Positions 25,274 to 34,130 of a DNA stretch of 64,000 bases are shown piece by piece. This DNA comes from an uncultured Bacteroides sp. (GTDB taxonomy: Bacteria > Bacteroidota > Bacteroidia > Bacteroidales > Bacteroidaceae), in assembly GCA_948847595.1 (NCBI GenBank), contig CAQOGY010000001.1, positions 507,836-571,835 on the forward strand, read 5' to 3'. A program made the translations under genes and the position numbers. Under the pieces are notes generated by a model, which saw nothing but the letters and a program-made list of their open reading frames with translations, made no database searches and was not told the origin of the DNA. The stretch's first letter is position 1; every line of letters begins with the position of its first letter.

Positions 25274-25672
25274 ATGAAAAGGTTAGCTTACATAACAGCA
25301 TTGATTCTTTCCCTCTTGATTATTTATTCGGGAGCGGGAGTATCTATTATGCACTATTGCTGTGCCCGTTGCGAAACGGTGCAAAGCTGTTGTGACACAG
25401 GCTGTCCGAAATGTAAGAAAACACATACTTGCGACTCAAAAAAGGATTGCAAAGCAAAAGGTTGTACGGCTACTATCTATAAGCTGGACTTGATGAAACA
25501 TACTACTGAACTCAATGTCTCAGTTCAGGCGCTCGACCTTTTCTGTGCACAGTTCTGCTATCTGCTGACTTCTACGTATTCCGATAAACCGGTAGAATAT
25601 ACTACCATTACTTCGCCGCCACCTCTCTGTTCCCGACAGAAGCTGGCACTATATTCCACCTATATTATTTAG
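25274..25672 (+). CDS. HYC_CC_PP family cysteine-rich protein
   Basis: A 132-aa protein with an N-terminal hydrophobic segment (about 4-24), then SIMHYCCARCETVQSCCDTGCPKCKKTHTC-type clusters. It ends with a PPP motif before the C-terminal CSRQKLALYS. The HYC, CC and PP signatures define the Bacteroidota family HYC_CC_PP. It is presumably periplasmic or membrane-anchored and metal-binding. As first gene of a run with a TonB receptor, a secreted HMA protein and a copper ATPase, it likely handles copper; the exact role is unknown. Confidence 0.75.
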   Translation: MKRLAYITALILSLLIIYSGAGVSIMHYCCARCETVQSCCDTGCPKCKKTHTCDSKKDCKAKGCTATIYKLDLMKHTTELNVSVQALDLFCAQFCYLLTSTYSDKPVEYTTITSPPPLCSRQKLALYSTYII

Positions 25673-25742
25673 CCACTAAATCTTTCTTTTTAGGGACTTT
25701 GCTTTCTGCTGCATTTAAAGCAGGAAAGTGAGGTGTAATTGA

Positions 25743-25778
25743 ATGCAACCAAGTTGCATGAGAAATGAATTAATTTTG
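25743..25778 (+). promoter_or_regulatory. Dyad operator candidate plus -7 box upstream of the TonB receptor
   Basis: ATGCAAC-CAA-GTTGCAT (25743-25759) is a perfect 7-bp inverted repeat. Twelve bases later TAATTTTG (25771-25778) fits the -7 consensus, 26 bases before the receptor ATG. The arrangement suggests a regulated internal promoter, perhaps metal-responsive. Confidence 0.4.
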
Positions 25779-25803
25779 TATCTCGAAAGAAAGTTTAGAA
25801 AGA

Positions 25804-28026
25804 ATGAAATATATGATAATAGGACTGTTCCTGTTGTTTGCCGGCAATATGCATGCGCAAGTACACGGAACGGTAAAAGATAGTACCGGAGAGGTTATTC
25901 CGGGAGCAAACGTATTTTGGATGAATACGGGACAAGGCGTGACTACTAAGGAAGATGGAAGTTTTTCTATCGCCAAACCTTCAAAAAGCCATATGTTGAT
26001 AGTCAGTTTTATCGGTTTTCAGAACGATACGGTTCATGTGAACGGTAAGAATCAGAAACTGGATATTGTGCTTCGTGATGGAGTGGAACTGAATGAAGTA
26101 AATGTAGTCAGTCGAAGACTGGGAACAATGAAACTGCGTAGCAGCGTGATGAATGAAGATATGATAAGCAGTGCCGAGTTGAGCAGAGCCGCTTGTTGTA
26201 ACCTGGGAGAAAGTTTTGTGACGAATCCTTCGGTCGATGTGAGCTACTCCGATGCGGCAACGGGAGCCAAGCAAATCAAACTCTTGGGACTTTCCGGTAC
26301 TTATGTACAAATGCTGACGGAAAATATTCCGAACTATCGCGGGGCTGCTGCTCCTTATGGTTTGGGCTATGTCCCCGGCCCATGGATGCAGAGCATACAG
26401 GTATCCAAAGGAACTTCTTCCGTAAAAAACGGCTATGAAGCCATTACGGGACAGATTAATGTCGAGTTCAAGAAACCCCAATTGCCGGAAGCCGACTGGG
26501 TGTCTGCCAATCTTTTCGCAAGCACCACCAATCGTTATGAAGCCAATGCGGATGCTACGCTGAAAATCTCCAAACGTTGGAGCACCTCTCTGCTGGCACA
26601 TTATGAAAACGAGACGAAAGCTCACGATGGTAATGACGACGGATTTGTAGATATTCCGCAGGTAGAGCAATATAATGTGTGGAACCGATGGGCGTATATG
26701 GGCGATCATTATGTCTTTCAGGCAGGTATCAAAGCCCTTTCCGAAACACGTACCAGCGGACAAGCCAATCATGGCGGAATGCATTTCGACAACCCTTATA
26801 AAGTGAACATTGATACCGAACGCTATGAATTCTTCACCAAGAACGCCTATATATTTAATAAGGAGAAGAATACCAACCTGGCTTTGATTCTCTCTGCCAG
26901 TTTACATAATCAGGATGCCAATTACGGACTGAAACTCTATAACGTAGACCAAACCAATGTCTATGCTTCATTGATGTTCGAAACGGAGTTCAATAAACAG
27001 AACAGCTTCTCCGCAGGATTAAGTTTCAATTATGATGCTTACGACCAACACTACCGTTTGGAAAACAACGCGGATAACATTTCTCTCAAAGCCTTTGAGA
27101 AAGAAGCCGTTCCCGGAGCTTACGTGCAGTACACTTTGAATCTGAATGACCAATGGATGCTGATGGCAGGTCTTCGCGGGGATTATAGCAACGAACATGG
27201 ATTCTTTGTAACTCCCCGTGCGCACCTCAAATACAATCCGAATGAGTATGTAAACTTCCGTCTCTCTGCCGGAAAAGGCTACCGGACGAATCATGTACTG
27301 GCAGAAAATAATTATCTGCTTTCCAGTAGCCGTAAAGTAGATATTGCAAAGAATCTGGACATGGAAGAAGCATGGAACTGTGGCGCAAGTGTGTCTACCT
27401 ACATCCCGATATTTGGTAAAACATTGAATATAAACGCTGAGTACTATTATACGGACTTCTTGAAACAAGTCGTAGTAGATATGGATAGCAATCCCCACGG
27501 AGTATCTTTCTATAATTTGGACGGTCGTTCGTATTCTCATGTATTTCAGGTGGAAGCAAGCTATCCGTTCTTCAAGGGATTCACCTTGACGGGTGCCTAC
27601 CGACTGACGGATGCGCAAACCACCTACAAAGGCGAGCGGATGGAAAGACCTCTGACCAGTAAATACAAAGGTCTGCTGACTGCATCTTACCAAACTCCAC
27701 TGGGAATATGGCAATTTGACGCAACGTTGCAATTGAATGGCGGTGGCAGAATGCCTTCCCCTTACGAACTTGGAGACGGACAACTGTCATGGAATCGCCG
27801 TTATGGCAGCTTTGAGCAACTTAGCCTGCAAGTAACCCGTTATTTCCGTCGCTGGTCTATCTACGTAGGCGGCGAGAACCTGACAAACTTCAAGCAGAAG
27901 AACCCGATTATCGACGCAGCCAATCCTTGGGGAGATAACTTTGACTCCACCATGATATGGGGGCCGATGCACGGCGCGAAGGCGTATATCGGATTGCGTT
28001 TCAACCTGGCTAGAAACAGTGAATAA
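25804..28026 (+). CDS. TonB-dependent outer-membrane receptor of the copper module
   Basis: A 740-aa protein with a signal peptide (1-19). A carboxypeptidase-regulatory-like beta-sandwich follows (about 20-95: VHGTVKDSTGEVIPGANVFW ... VNGKNQKLDIVLRDG). Then come a plug domain (LNEVNVVSRR, INVEFKKPQ) and a 22-strand-type barrel ending in ...GAKAYIGLRFNLARNSE. It is energised by TonB-ExbBD for uptake across the outer membrane. There is no SusD partner, which speaks for a metal or metal-chelate rather than a glycan. Copper is inferred from the flanking HYC_CC_PP, HMA and CopA genes. Confidence 0.87.
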   Translation: MKYMIIGLFLLFAGNMHAQVHGTVKDSTGEVIPGANVFWMNTGQGVTTKEDGSFSIAKPSKSHMLIVSFIGFQNDTVHVNGKNQKLDIVLRDGVELNEVNVVSRRLGTMKLRSSVMNEDMISSAELSRAACCNLGESFVTNPSVDVSYSDAATGAKQIKLLGLSGTYVQMLTENIPNYRGAAAPYGLGYVPGPWMQSIQVSKGTSSVKNGYEAITGQINVEFKKPQLPEADWVSANLFASTTNRYEANADATLKISKRWSTSLLAHYENETKAHDGNDDGFVDIPQVEQYNVWNRWAYMGDHYVFQAGIKALSETRTSGQANHGGMHFDNPYKVNIDTERYEFFTKNAYIFNKEKNTNLALILSASLHNQDANYGLKLYNVDQTNVYASLMFETEFNKQNSFSAGLSFNYDAYDQHYRLENNADNISLKAFEKEAVPGAYVQYTLNLNDQWMLMAGLRGDYSNEHGFFVTPRAHLKYNPNEYVNFRLSAGKGYRTNHVLAENNYLLSSSRKVDIAKNLDMEEAWNCGASVSTYIPIFGKTLNINAEYYYTDFLKQVVVDMDSNPHGVSFYNLDGRSYSHVFQVEASYPFFKGFTLTGAYRLTDAQTTYKGERMERPLTSKYKGLLTASYQTPLGIWQFDATLQLNGGGRMPSPYELGDGQLSWNRRYGSFEQLSLQVTRYFRRWSIYVGGENLTNFKQKNPIIDAANPWGDNFDSTMIWGPMHGAKAYIGLRFNLARNSE

Positions 28027-28059
28027 AAAGAATAACTAACATTTAAACTGATAAGAAAA

Positions 28060-28383
28060 ATGAGAACAAAAAGATGGATGGCCACTTGCGTGGTGGCTCT
28101 TTTGAGTGTAGCTGCCGTAATGGCGAAAGATATTCGTGTAGTAGTATTCAAAGTGACTCAGATGCACTGCGAAAACTGTGAAAAGAAGGTGAAGGACAAC
28201 ATGCGTTTTGAGAAAGGTCTGAAAGATGTTTCCACTGTCGTGAAAGACCGGACTGTCACTATCACATACGATGCTGAAAAGACAAATGTAAAGAACTTGC
28301 AAGCGGGATTCAAGAAGTTCAATTATGAAGCCGAATTTGTGAAAGAAACGAAGAAGGACGATAAGAAAGCGGATAAGAAGTAA
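28060..28383 (+). CDS. Secreted HMA-domain metal-binding protein
   Basis: A 107-aa protein. A signal peptide (about 1-22) precedes a single heavy-metal-associated domain with the MHCENC metal site (C37 and C40). A Lys/Asp-rich tail (KKDDKKADKK) ends it. Unlike cytosolic CopZ, it is exported and would work in the periplasm, possibly between the TonB receptor and the inner-membrane ATPase. It lies 33 bases after the receptor and 100 before copA. Confidence 0.82.
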   Translation: MRTKRWMATCVVALLSVAAVMAKDIRVVVFKVTQMHCENCEKKVKDNMRFEKGLKDVSTVVKDRTVTITYDAEKTNVKNLQAGFKKFNYEAEFVKETKKDDKKADKK

Positions 28384-28427
28384 TTGAACAAATACCCGTA
28401 TTGGCTTGTTTCTATAAGTAAATAATG

Positions 28428-28465
28428 GTCTTTCCCTGTTCTTTATCAAAGGTGCAGGGAAAGAC
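28428..28465 (+). other. Intercistronic stem-loop before copA
   Basis: GTCTTTCCCTG (28428-28438) and CAGGGAAAGAC (28455-28465) form a perfect 11-bp stem with a 16-base loop. No T-run follows, so it is more likely an mRNA processing or attenuation element than a full terminator. Confidence 0.6.
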
Positions 28466-28483
28466 TGAAAAATAATAATATAT

Positions 28484-30700
28484 ATGGGTAATATGGTAAA
28501 AAAGGCATTTCCCGTGCTCAATATGCATTGTGCGGGTTGTGCTAATAATGTAGAAAAAACAGTAAGAAAATTGCCGGGAGTCATGGAGGCTTCCGTTAAT
28601 TTTGCCACCAATATGCTGACTATTTCTTACGAGAAAGACAAACTGACTCCCGGAGAAATCCGTGCGGCGGTGCTTTCGGCAGGTTACGACCTGATTGTAG
28701 AAGAAGCCCATAAAGAGGAACGTCAGGAAGAAGAGCAGCATAAACGCTACGTTCGCTTGAAACGGAAAGTGATTGGTGCATGGATTTTGGTAGTACCATT
28801 ACTGGTATTTTCCATGATATTGATGCATATGCCATACTCTAACGAGATTCAATTGGTACTTGCTATCCCTGTCATGGTCTTTTTCGGCGGTGGCTTCTTT
28901 ACCGGAGCGTGGAAACAGGCGAAGATGGGGCGGAGCAATATGGATACTTTGGTTGCACTGAGTACTTCCATTGCGTTTCTGTTCAGCCTGTTTAATACTT
29001 TCTTTCCTGAATTCTGGTATGCCCGTGGATTGGAACCGCACGTCTATTATGAAGCTTCTGCGGTGATTATCGCTTTCGTACTGACCGGAAAACTGATGGA
29101 AGAACGTGCGAAAGGAAATACATCCACCGCTATCCGCAAACTGATGGGTATGCAACCTAAAGTTGCCCGTGTGCTGCGCAACGGAGTAGAAGAGGAGATT
29201 CTGATCGAGCAACTGCAAGTCGGTGATTTGGTAGTCGTTCGTCCGGGAGAGCAGATACCTGTGGACGGTAAACTTTCCGAAGGCGATTCATATGTCGACG
29301 AAAGTATGATTAGCGGTGAGCCTATTCCGGTAGAAAAGAAGAAAGGTGATAAAGTATTGGCGGGAACTATCAATCAGCGCGGTTCGTTCATTATCAGTGC
29401 GGCACAGGTCGGCAGTGAGACGGTATTGGCGCGTATCATCCATATGGTACAGGAAGCACAAGGCAGTAAAGCGCCCGTACAGCGTATCGTTGACCGTATA
29501 ACCGGTATTTTTGTACCTGTCGTGCTTGGTATAGCCATCCTGACATTTATCCTGTGGATTACCATTGGCGGCAGCGAATATATATCTTATGGAGTTCTGT
29601 CCGCTGTGTCTGTTCTCGTGATTGCCTGTCCGTGTGCTTTAGGGCTTGCCACGCCAACCGCATTGATGGTAGGAATCGGTAAGGCGGCCAATCAGCATAT
29701 ACTGATTAAGGACGCCGTCGCTTTGGAACAAATGCGCAAAGTCGATGTCGTAATACTGGATAAAACCGGGACACTGACCGAAGGACACCCTACAGCTACC
29801 GGATGGCTATGGGCACAATCGCAGGAACCACATTATAAAGATGTGCTCCTCGCTGCGGAAATGAAATCGGAGCACCCGCTTGCCGGAGCCATAGTCGCTG
29901 CACTTCAGGATGAGGAAAAGATAACTCCCGCCAAATTGGATAGCTTTGAAAGTATCACAGGAAAAGGTATCAAAGTTTCCTATCAGGGACAAGTGTACTG
30001 GGTAGGAAGCCATAAACTTTTAAGGGATTTCAGCGCTACGATGAGTGATGTAATGGCTGATATGTTGGTTCGCTACGAATCGGATGGTAATGGCATCATC
30101 TACTTTGGTCGTGAGAATGAACTATTGGCTATCATTGCCGTCTCCGACCCGATAAAGGCGACCTCTGCCGAAGCGGTGAAAGAGTTGAAGCGTCAGGGTA
30201 TCGACATCTGTATGTTGACCGGCGACGGACAACGGACGGCCTTGGCTGTCGCTTCCCGTTTGGGAATCGAACGTTTCGTTGCCGACGCACTGCCGGACGA
30301 TAAGGCCGACTTTGTACGCGAACTGCAATTGCAGGGAAAGAAAGTCGCTATGGTGGGTGACGGAATCAATGACTCGCAAGCCTTGGCATTGGCTGACGTC
30401 AGCATTGCTATGGGAAAAGGTACGGATATTGCCATGGACGTTGCCATGGTAACTTTAATGACATCCGACCTGCTCTTGCTTCCCAAAGCCTTCCAGTTAT
30501 CGAAGCAGACAGTCAAACTGATTCATCAGAACCTCTTTTGGGCATTTATTTATAATCTGATAGGTATTCCTATCGCTGCCGGAATCCTGTTCCCATTGAA
30601 TGGATTGTTGCTGAACCCGATGCTGGCAAGTGCCGCTATGGCTTTCTCCAGTGTGAGTGTAGTACTTAATTCACTGAGTTTGGGAAAAAGGAGATTGTAA
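28484..30700 (+). CDS. copA: Copper-translocating P1B-type ATPase
   Basis: A 738-aa heavy-metal ATPase. One N-terminal HMA domain with MHCAGC (C16, C19), transmembrane helices from ~90, actuator motif MISGEPIPVEK, the CPC metal site (C382-P-C384), phosphorylation motif DKTGT (D426), SEHPLAGAI with the P1B His-Pro, and GDGINDSQALALADV. The CPC motif and the HMA type indicate Cu(I) export from the cytosol. It is the last gene of the module and is followed by a strong inverted repeat. Confidence 0.93.
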   Translation: MGNMVKKAFPVLNMHCAGCANNVEKTVRKLPGVMEASVNFATNMLTISYEKDKLTPGEIRAAVLSAGYDLIVEEAHKEERQEEEQHKRYVRLKRKVIGAWILVVPLLVFSMILMHMPYSNEIQLVLAIPVMVFFGGGFFTGAWKQAKMGRSNMDTLVALSTSIAFLFSLFNTFFPEFWYARGLEPHVYYEASAVIIAFVLTGKLMEERAKGNTSTAIRKLMGMQPKVARVLRNGVEEEILIEQLQVGDLVVVRPGEQIPVDGKLSEGDSYVDESMISGEPIPVEKKKGDKVLAGTINQRGSFIISAAQVGSETVLARIIHMVQEAQGSKAPVQRIVDRITGIFVPVVLGIAILTFILWITIGGSEYISYGVLSAVSVLVIACPCALGLATPTALMVGIGKAANQHILIKDAVALEQMRKVDVVILDKTGTLTEGHPTATGWLWAQSQEPHYKDVLLAAEMKSEHPLAGAIVAALQDEEKITPAKLDSFESITGKGIKVSYQGQVYWVGSHKLLRDFSATMSDVMADMLVRYESDGNGIIYFGRENELLAIIAVSDPIKATSAEAVKELKRQGIDICMLTGDGQRTALAVASRLGIERFVADALPDDKADFVRELQLQGKKVAMVGDGINDSQALALADVSIAMGKGTDIAMDVAMVTLMTSDLLLLPKAFQLSKQTVKLIHQNLFWAFIYNLIGIPIAAGILFPLNGLLLNPMLASAAMAFSSVSVVLNSLSLGKRRL

Positions 30701-30735
30701 TTGGCGATGGCTCAAAATAAATAATTCTTTTTTAA

Positions 30736-30819
30736 TCAGGCACGGATTACGCGGTTTTCACGGTTTTCTGAAATATGGTTGTACAAAGCAACCGCGTATT
30801 CCGTGTAATCCGTGCCTGA
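30736..30819. terminator. Long inverted repeat between copA and araC-type gene
   Basis: TCAGGCACGGATTAC (30736-30750) and GTAATCCGTGCCTGA (30805-30819) are perfect 15-bp arms. Preceding TTTTTT and A/T-rich flanks allow termination in both directions for the convergent genes. The interior carries further CGCGGTT/AACCGCG pairing. It resembles the CACAGATTAC element at 3056-3120. Confidence 0.7.
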
Positions 30820-30827
30820 AAATATTA

Positions 30828-31667
30828 TTATCCGTTTCTGAATTCCAATGGCGTCATTCCCACATATCGTCTGAAATATTTGCCGAAGAAAGAAGCACTG
30901 GGGAAATTCAGCGAATAAGCAATTTCCTGAATAGTCATATTCGTACCTTTCAGTTTGGCTTTGGCATCCATGATAACGATATAAGCAATCGTATCCAATA
31001 CGCTTTTTCCTGTCACTTGCCTCACCGTGGTACTCAGATGTTGGAGAGATACCCCCAACTTATCCGCATAGAACTGCGCACGACGTTCGTTTCTGTAATT
31101 CTCGGTGATAGATTGAATCAGTTCCCGACATATTTCCTTTTTACGGTTTGAGCTGCTGCTCTCTCCCGGATAATTATGATATATCAGCCGTATGCTTGTC
31201 AGGATAGTCTGAAGCGCCAATTCTACCAGTTCAGGATCCATATCAAAGTTCTCATTGCAACTGGCTCGTGATAGCAGGGCGAAGTAATCCTTCAGATAAC
31301 TGGCTACTTCCTCATTAAGCGGAACTACCGGTTGTTCAATAAGTTTAGGATAAGCATTTCCGATACTTTTCATCAGATTGATTCGTCCGGCACAATGGGC
31401 GGAGAATCCGGCAAAACAGAGACATACCTTTTCTGTCTTCTCGCGAAACTGGATGATGGTTCCCGGCAATAATGTGATCAGGTCATTGGGACGTATTTCA
31501 TAATCAAGCAGGTTGATGGAAGCTTTCATCGAGCCTTCGGTGCAAATAGCTACAATACATGCCTGCAGTCGGCAGGATTGCTTATAAATGTTCAGAATAT
31601 CTTCCGTGACATTCGTCCATGCTAGTACTTCGGTAGGCAAGTCTACCTGTGGAAAGTCCATTTTCAT
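30828..31667 (-). CDS. AraC family transcriptional regulator
   Basis: A 279-aa protein. The N-terminal ~170 residues form a cupin-like sensing domain. The C-terminal ~100 carry two AraC helix-turn-helix motifs (QFYADKLGVSLQHLSTTVRQ, then MTIQEIAYSLNFPSASFFGKY) ending in the typical MTPLEFRNG. ATG 31667 is used because a minus-strand -7 box (CAAATGTA, 31693-31700) excludes the in-frame ATG at 31703. It is divergent from lipB and convergent with copA. The target genes are not evident; copper-module regulation is possible but unsupported. Confidence 0.87.
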   Translation of the reverse strand: MKMDFPQVDLPTEVLAWTNVTEDILNIYKQSCRLQACIVAICTEGSMKASINLLDYEIRPNDLITLLPGTIIQFREKTEKVCLCFAGFSAHCAGRINLMKSIGNAYPKLIEQPVVPLNEEVASYLKDYFALLSRASCNENFDMDPELVELALQTILTSIRLIYHNYPGESSSSNRKKEICRELIQSITENYRNERRAQFYADKLGVSLQHLSTTVRQVTGKSVLDTIAYIVIMDAKAKLKGTNMTIQEIAYSLNFPSASFFGKYFRRYVGMTPLEFRNG

Positions 31668-31692
31668 AGTTGTGTTTGTTATATTCGGCCAA

Positions 31693-31728
31693 CAAATGTA
31701 CACATTTTCTTTTTATTTCTTACCTTTG
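31693..31728. promoter_or_regulatory. Divergent -7 boxes for araC-type gene and lipB
   Basis: Minus-strand TACATTTG (31693-31700) serves the AraC-type gene. Plus-strand TACCTTTG (31721-31728) ends only five bases before the lipB ATG, implying an almost leaderless lipB mRNA. The two boxes are 20 bases apart. Confidence 0.6.
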
Positions 31729-31733
31729 TTTTT

Positions 31734-32417
31734 ATGAAAACAGTTTTTGTCGATTGGAATTTGATACCGTATGCCGAAGCCTGGCAACGGCAGACGGAAT
31801 GGTTTGACGGAGTTGTCCGTGCAAAAGCACAGGATGAAGCCTATGAGAACCGTATTATTATGTGTGAGCATCCCCACGTCTATACTCTGGGACGTAGCGG
31901 GAAAGAAAATAATATGTTGCTGAGTGACGAACAGTTGAAAGCGATTGATGCGACCCTTTACCACATAGACAGGGGAGGAGACATCACTTATCACGGCCCG
32001 GGGCAATTAGTGTGCTATCCGATACTGAATCTTGAAGAATTTGGGTTAGGACTGAAAGAATACGTTCACCTGTTGGAAGAAGCAGTGATACGTGTCTGCG
32101 CATCTTATGGCATTGAAGCGGGACGACTGGAGAAAGCAACGGGCGTATGGTTGGAAGGCGATAGCCCCCGTGCCCGTAAGATTTGCGCGATAGGAGTGAG
32201 GAGCAGCCACTATGTCACCATGCACGGACTGGCTTTGAATGTAAATACGGATTTGCGATATTTCAGCTATATCCATCCTTGCGGGTTTATAGACAAAGGC
32301 GTCACTTCACTTCGTCAGGAACTGAAGCACGATGTGCCGATGGACGAAGTGAAGCGACGCCTCGAAGAGGAACTTAGAATACTATTCCGACTCCCAACTG
32401 CCAAGTGCGGTGCATAA
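31734..32417 (+). CDS. lipB: Octanoyl-[ACP]:protein N-octanoyltransferase
   Basis: A 227-aa enzyme that moves octanoate from acyl carrier protein to lipoyl domains, the first step of lipoate synthesis. It has HPHVYTLGRSG, RGGDITYHGPGQLVCYP, catalytic Lys149 in KICAIGVRSS, and catalytic Cys183 in IHPCGF. The length is normal. The ATG follows the -7 box by five bases, and the family N-terminus leaves little room for a later start. Its last 44 bases overlap the 3' end of the convergent PorV/PorQ-like gene. Confidence 0.95.
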   Translation: MKTVFVDWNLIPYAEAWQRQTEWFDGVVRAKAQDEAYENRIIMCEHPHVYTLGRSGKENNMLLSDEQLKAIDATLYHIDRGGDITYHGPGQLVCYPILNLEEFGLGLKEYVHLLEEAVIRVCASYGIEAGRLEKATGVWLEGDSPRARKICAIGVRSSHYVTMHGLALNVNTDLRYFSYIHPCGFIDKGVTSLRQELKHDVPMDEVKRRLEEELRILFRLPTAKCGA

Positions 32418-33339
32418 AGCAATCCTTATCTGCCAGTGCGTAAGAGAAATCGGCACGTATAGGCCAGAAGTTGATTCCACAGCCTAGAGTGCCGTAGTTG
32501 CCTACGCCTTTGTCTTTGTCTCCGAAATGATATCCGGCACGGACTACTCCGTATTTCAGGAAGTTATATTCCGCTCCTATACCTGCCTGCAAATGGCGGA
32601 TTTCGGAAGGAAGCAGATAGTTGAAGTCAAGTGCTACCTGCAAACGGTTCTCCATGCTGAATGGCAGGTCGATTGCTCCCCCTAATCCCAATTTGGCGGG
32701 AAGTTTATATCCGTCCAACTTTTTCCCTATATTAGCAGCCTGGAAACCGATGCTCCATGATGCCATTTCGTCCAAAAGAGCCATATTGCGGTGGTATGTA
32801 GCCCCAAAATCCAGACAAACAGAATTCTCACTGTCTGCATTTTGCCAGGATTTGGATTGCAAATATCTGAGAGTTAAGGAGAGGGACAGGTTTTTTGCTA
32901 CATTTCTAAAATATCCGGCTTCTAAATCCCATATGTAGGGACGAAAACCGGTATTAAGCCCCCCGTCTAATTCCTGTTTCGGGTCTTTGAAGTGGCGGAA
33001 TCCTACCATAAAGCCGTGTTTCCCTTCTCTTCCGATCTTATAAAAGAGAGATGCGCTGTGCAACGCATAATCTTTATTAATGTCGGCGTATGAATAACTT
33101 GCACCCATTGTTTCCATAGAGAATGCAAGAGTAGAAGCGTTATGAAAGATTGCTGTACTTCCGTTGTCGGTGATAGCCAATCCTGTACCTGCCATACCCG
33201 CCGATTGAGCATCTGGGGTAAGTTCCAGAAAATAGGCACTTGGAATTGATGCCAATAGGTCAACGCCTGCCCTTTTTTGTGCTCCCGCTAAGACAGGAAA
33301 TAAGCACAAAATGAAAAGGAAATGTTTTACTCGTTTCAT
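32374..33339 (-). CDS. PorV/PorQ family outer-membrane beta-barrel protein
   Basis: A 321-aa protein with a signal peptide (1-20, ending AGAQ) and a 14-stranded FadL-like barrel. The opening SAYFLELTPDAQSAGMAGTGLAITDNGSTAIFHNAS is the PorV/PorQ signature, and the C-terminus ends in WQLGVGIVF, with the terminal aromatic expected for BAM recognition. In Porphyromonas, PorQ and PorV act in type IX secretion. Here it is third in an OPT-DUF1460-PorQ operon with no Por genes around. A two-base gap separates it from the DUF1460 gene. Confidence 0.82.
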   Translation of the reverse strand: MKRVKHFLFILCLFPVLAGAQKRAGVDLLASIPSAYFLELTPDAQSAGMAGTGLAITDNGSTAIFHNASTLAFSMETMGASYSYADINKDYALHSASLFYKIGREGKHGFMVGFRHFKDPKQELDGGLNTGFRPYIWDLEAGYFRNVAKNLSLSLTLRYLQSKSWQNADSENSVCLDFGATYHRNMALLDEMASWSIGFQAANIGKKLDGYKLPAKLGLGGAIDLPFSMENRLQVALDFNYLLPSEIRHLQAGIGAEYNFLKYGVVRAGYHFGDKDKGVGNYGTLGCGINFWPIRADFSYALADKDCFMHRTWQLGVGIVF

Positions 33340-33341
33340 AA

Positions 33342-34124
33342 TCAGTTGTTTTTAATGTGCGACATCCGGACGACACGGATGCCTGTCCACGATTTATTGT
33401 TGTCAAGCATGTGGCGGAGAGGCGTATCGCTGACAACCACTTTCCCTAATGTAGAAGAAGCGTGCAGCAGATGCAACTTTCCATTTTTATATTCTGCTAT
33501 TCCTACGTGAGCAATGTCCAGTCCGGGCAACTTTGTTGTGATAGCAATAATATCTCCATCCATAATCCACGGCAATCCGTTTTCCGGCAATTTGCTTTTC
33601 GGCAGCCAATGTACTGTTTTTCCTGATAATGCTTTCTCATATTCAGCCATCCGTAACACATTTTCCGGCGAATCAGCCAATTTCTTGTATTGTTTGGGAT
33701 GGGTGGACATGTATGAAAGGGACAATTTCATTGTAGACGTACTGTTCCCGGCAGTGACATCTGTAAGGAAACCATTGCGGACACCATTTTCAATCCAGTC
33801 GGATGTATAATGCAATCGCGAAGGATAACCGTCGATGATACCGTCACGATACCGTATCTTTTGCAGATTTTCTGTAAAGGAAGGACTGATGGCCTGCGCC
33901 AACGTATATTCCACGAACGTGAGACAATCCACCGCATCCGTTCGGATGACCAGTTCTTCCTCTCCATCCCGGTCTAAAGTATTGGCTACATATTTTGTCC
34001 CCAGATAAGACTTTCCGATTCGCAGCATATCGCCGGAGTCCTGCGGAGCAAGCTCCGCAGACTGTTTCTGTGCAAAGGTCATTACACTGACAAGCGATAC
34101 TATGACGGATAAAAGTCTCCTCAT
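33342..34124 (-). CDS. DUF1460 amidase-like (NlpC/P60-fold) secreted protein
   Basis: A 260-aa protein with a Sec signal peptide (1-18). It contains GKSYLGTKYVANTLD, then RTDAVDCLTFVEYTLA with the candidate catalytic Cys, ADSPENVLRMAEYEKAL, GDIIAITTKLPGLDIAHVGIAEY with the candidate His, and a C-terminal SDTPLRHML. These fit PF07313 (DUF1460), a papain/NlpC-P60-fold family regarded as cell-wall amidases. It is periplasmic or surface-located. It sits 6 bases behind the OPT transporter and 2 before the PorQ-like gene, suggesting cooperation in muropeptide or peptide use (inference). Confidence 0.85.
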   Translation of the reverse strand: MRRLLSVIVSLVSVMTFAQKQSAELAPQDSGDMLRIGKSYLGTKYVANTLDRDGEEELVIRTDAVDCLTFVEYTLAQAISPSFTENLQKIRYRDGIIDGYPSRLHYTSDWIENGVRNGFLTDVTAGNSTSTMKLSLSYMSTHPKQYKKLADSPENVLRMAEYEKALSGKTVHWLPKSKLPENGLPWIMDGDIIAITTKLPGLDIAHVGIAEYKNGKLHLLHASSTLGKVVVSDTPLRHMLDNNKSWTGIRVVRMSHIKNN

Positions 34125-34130
34125 ACTATT

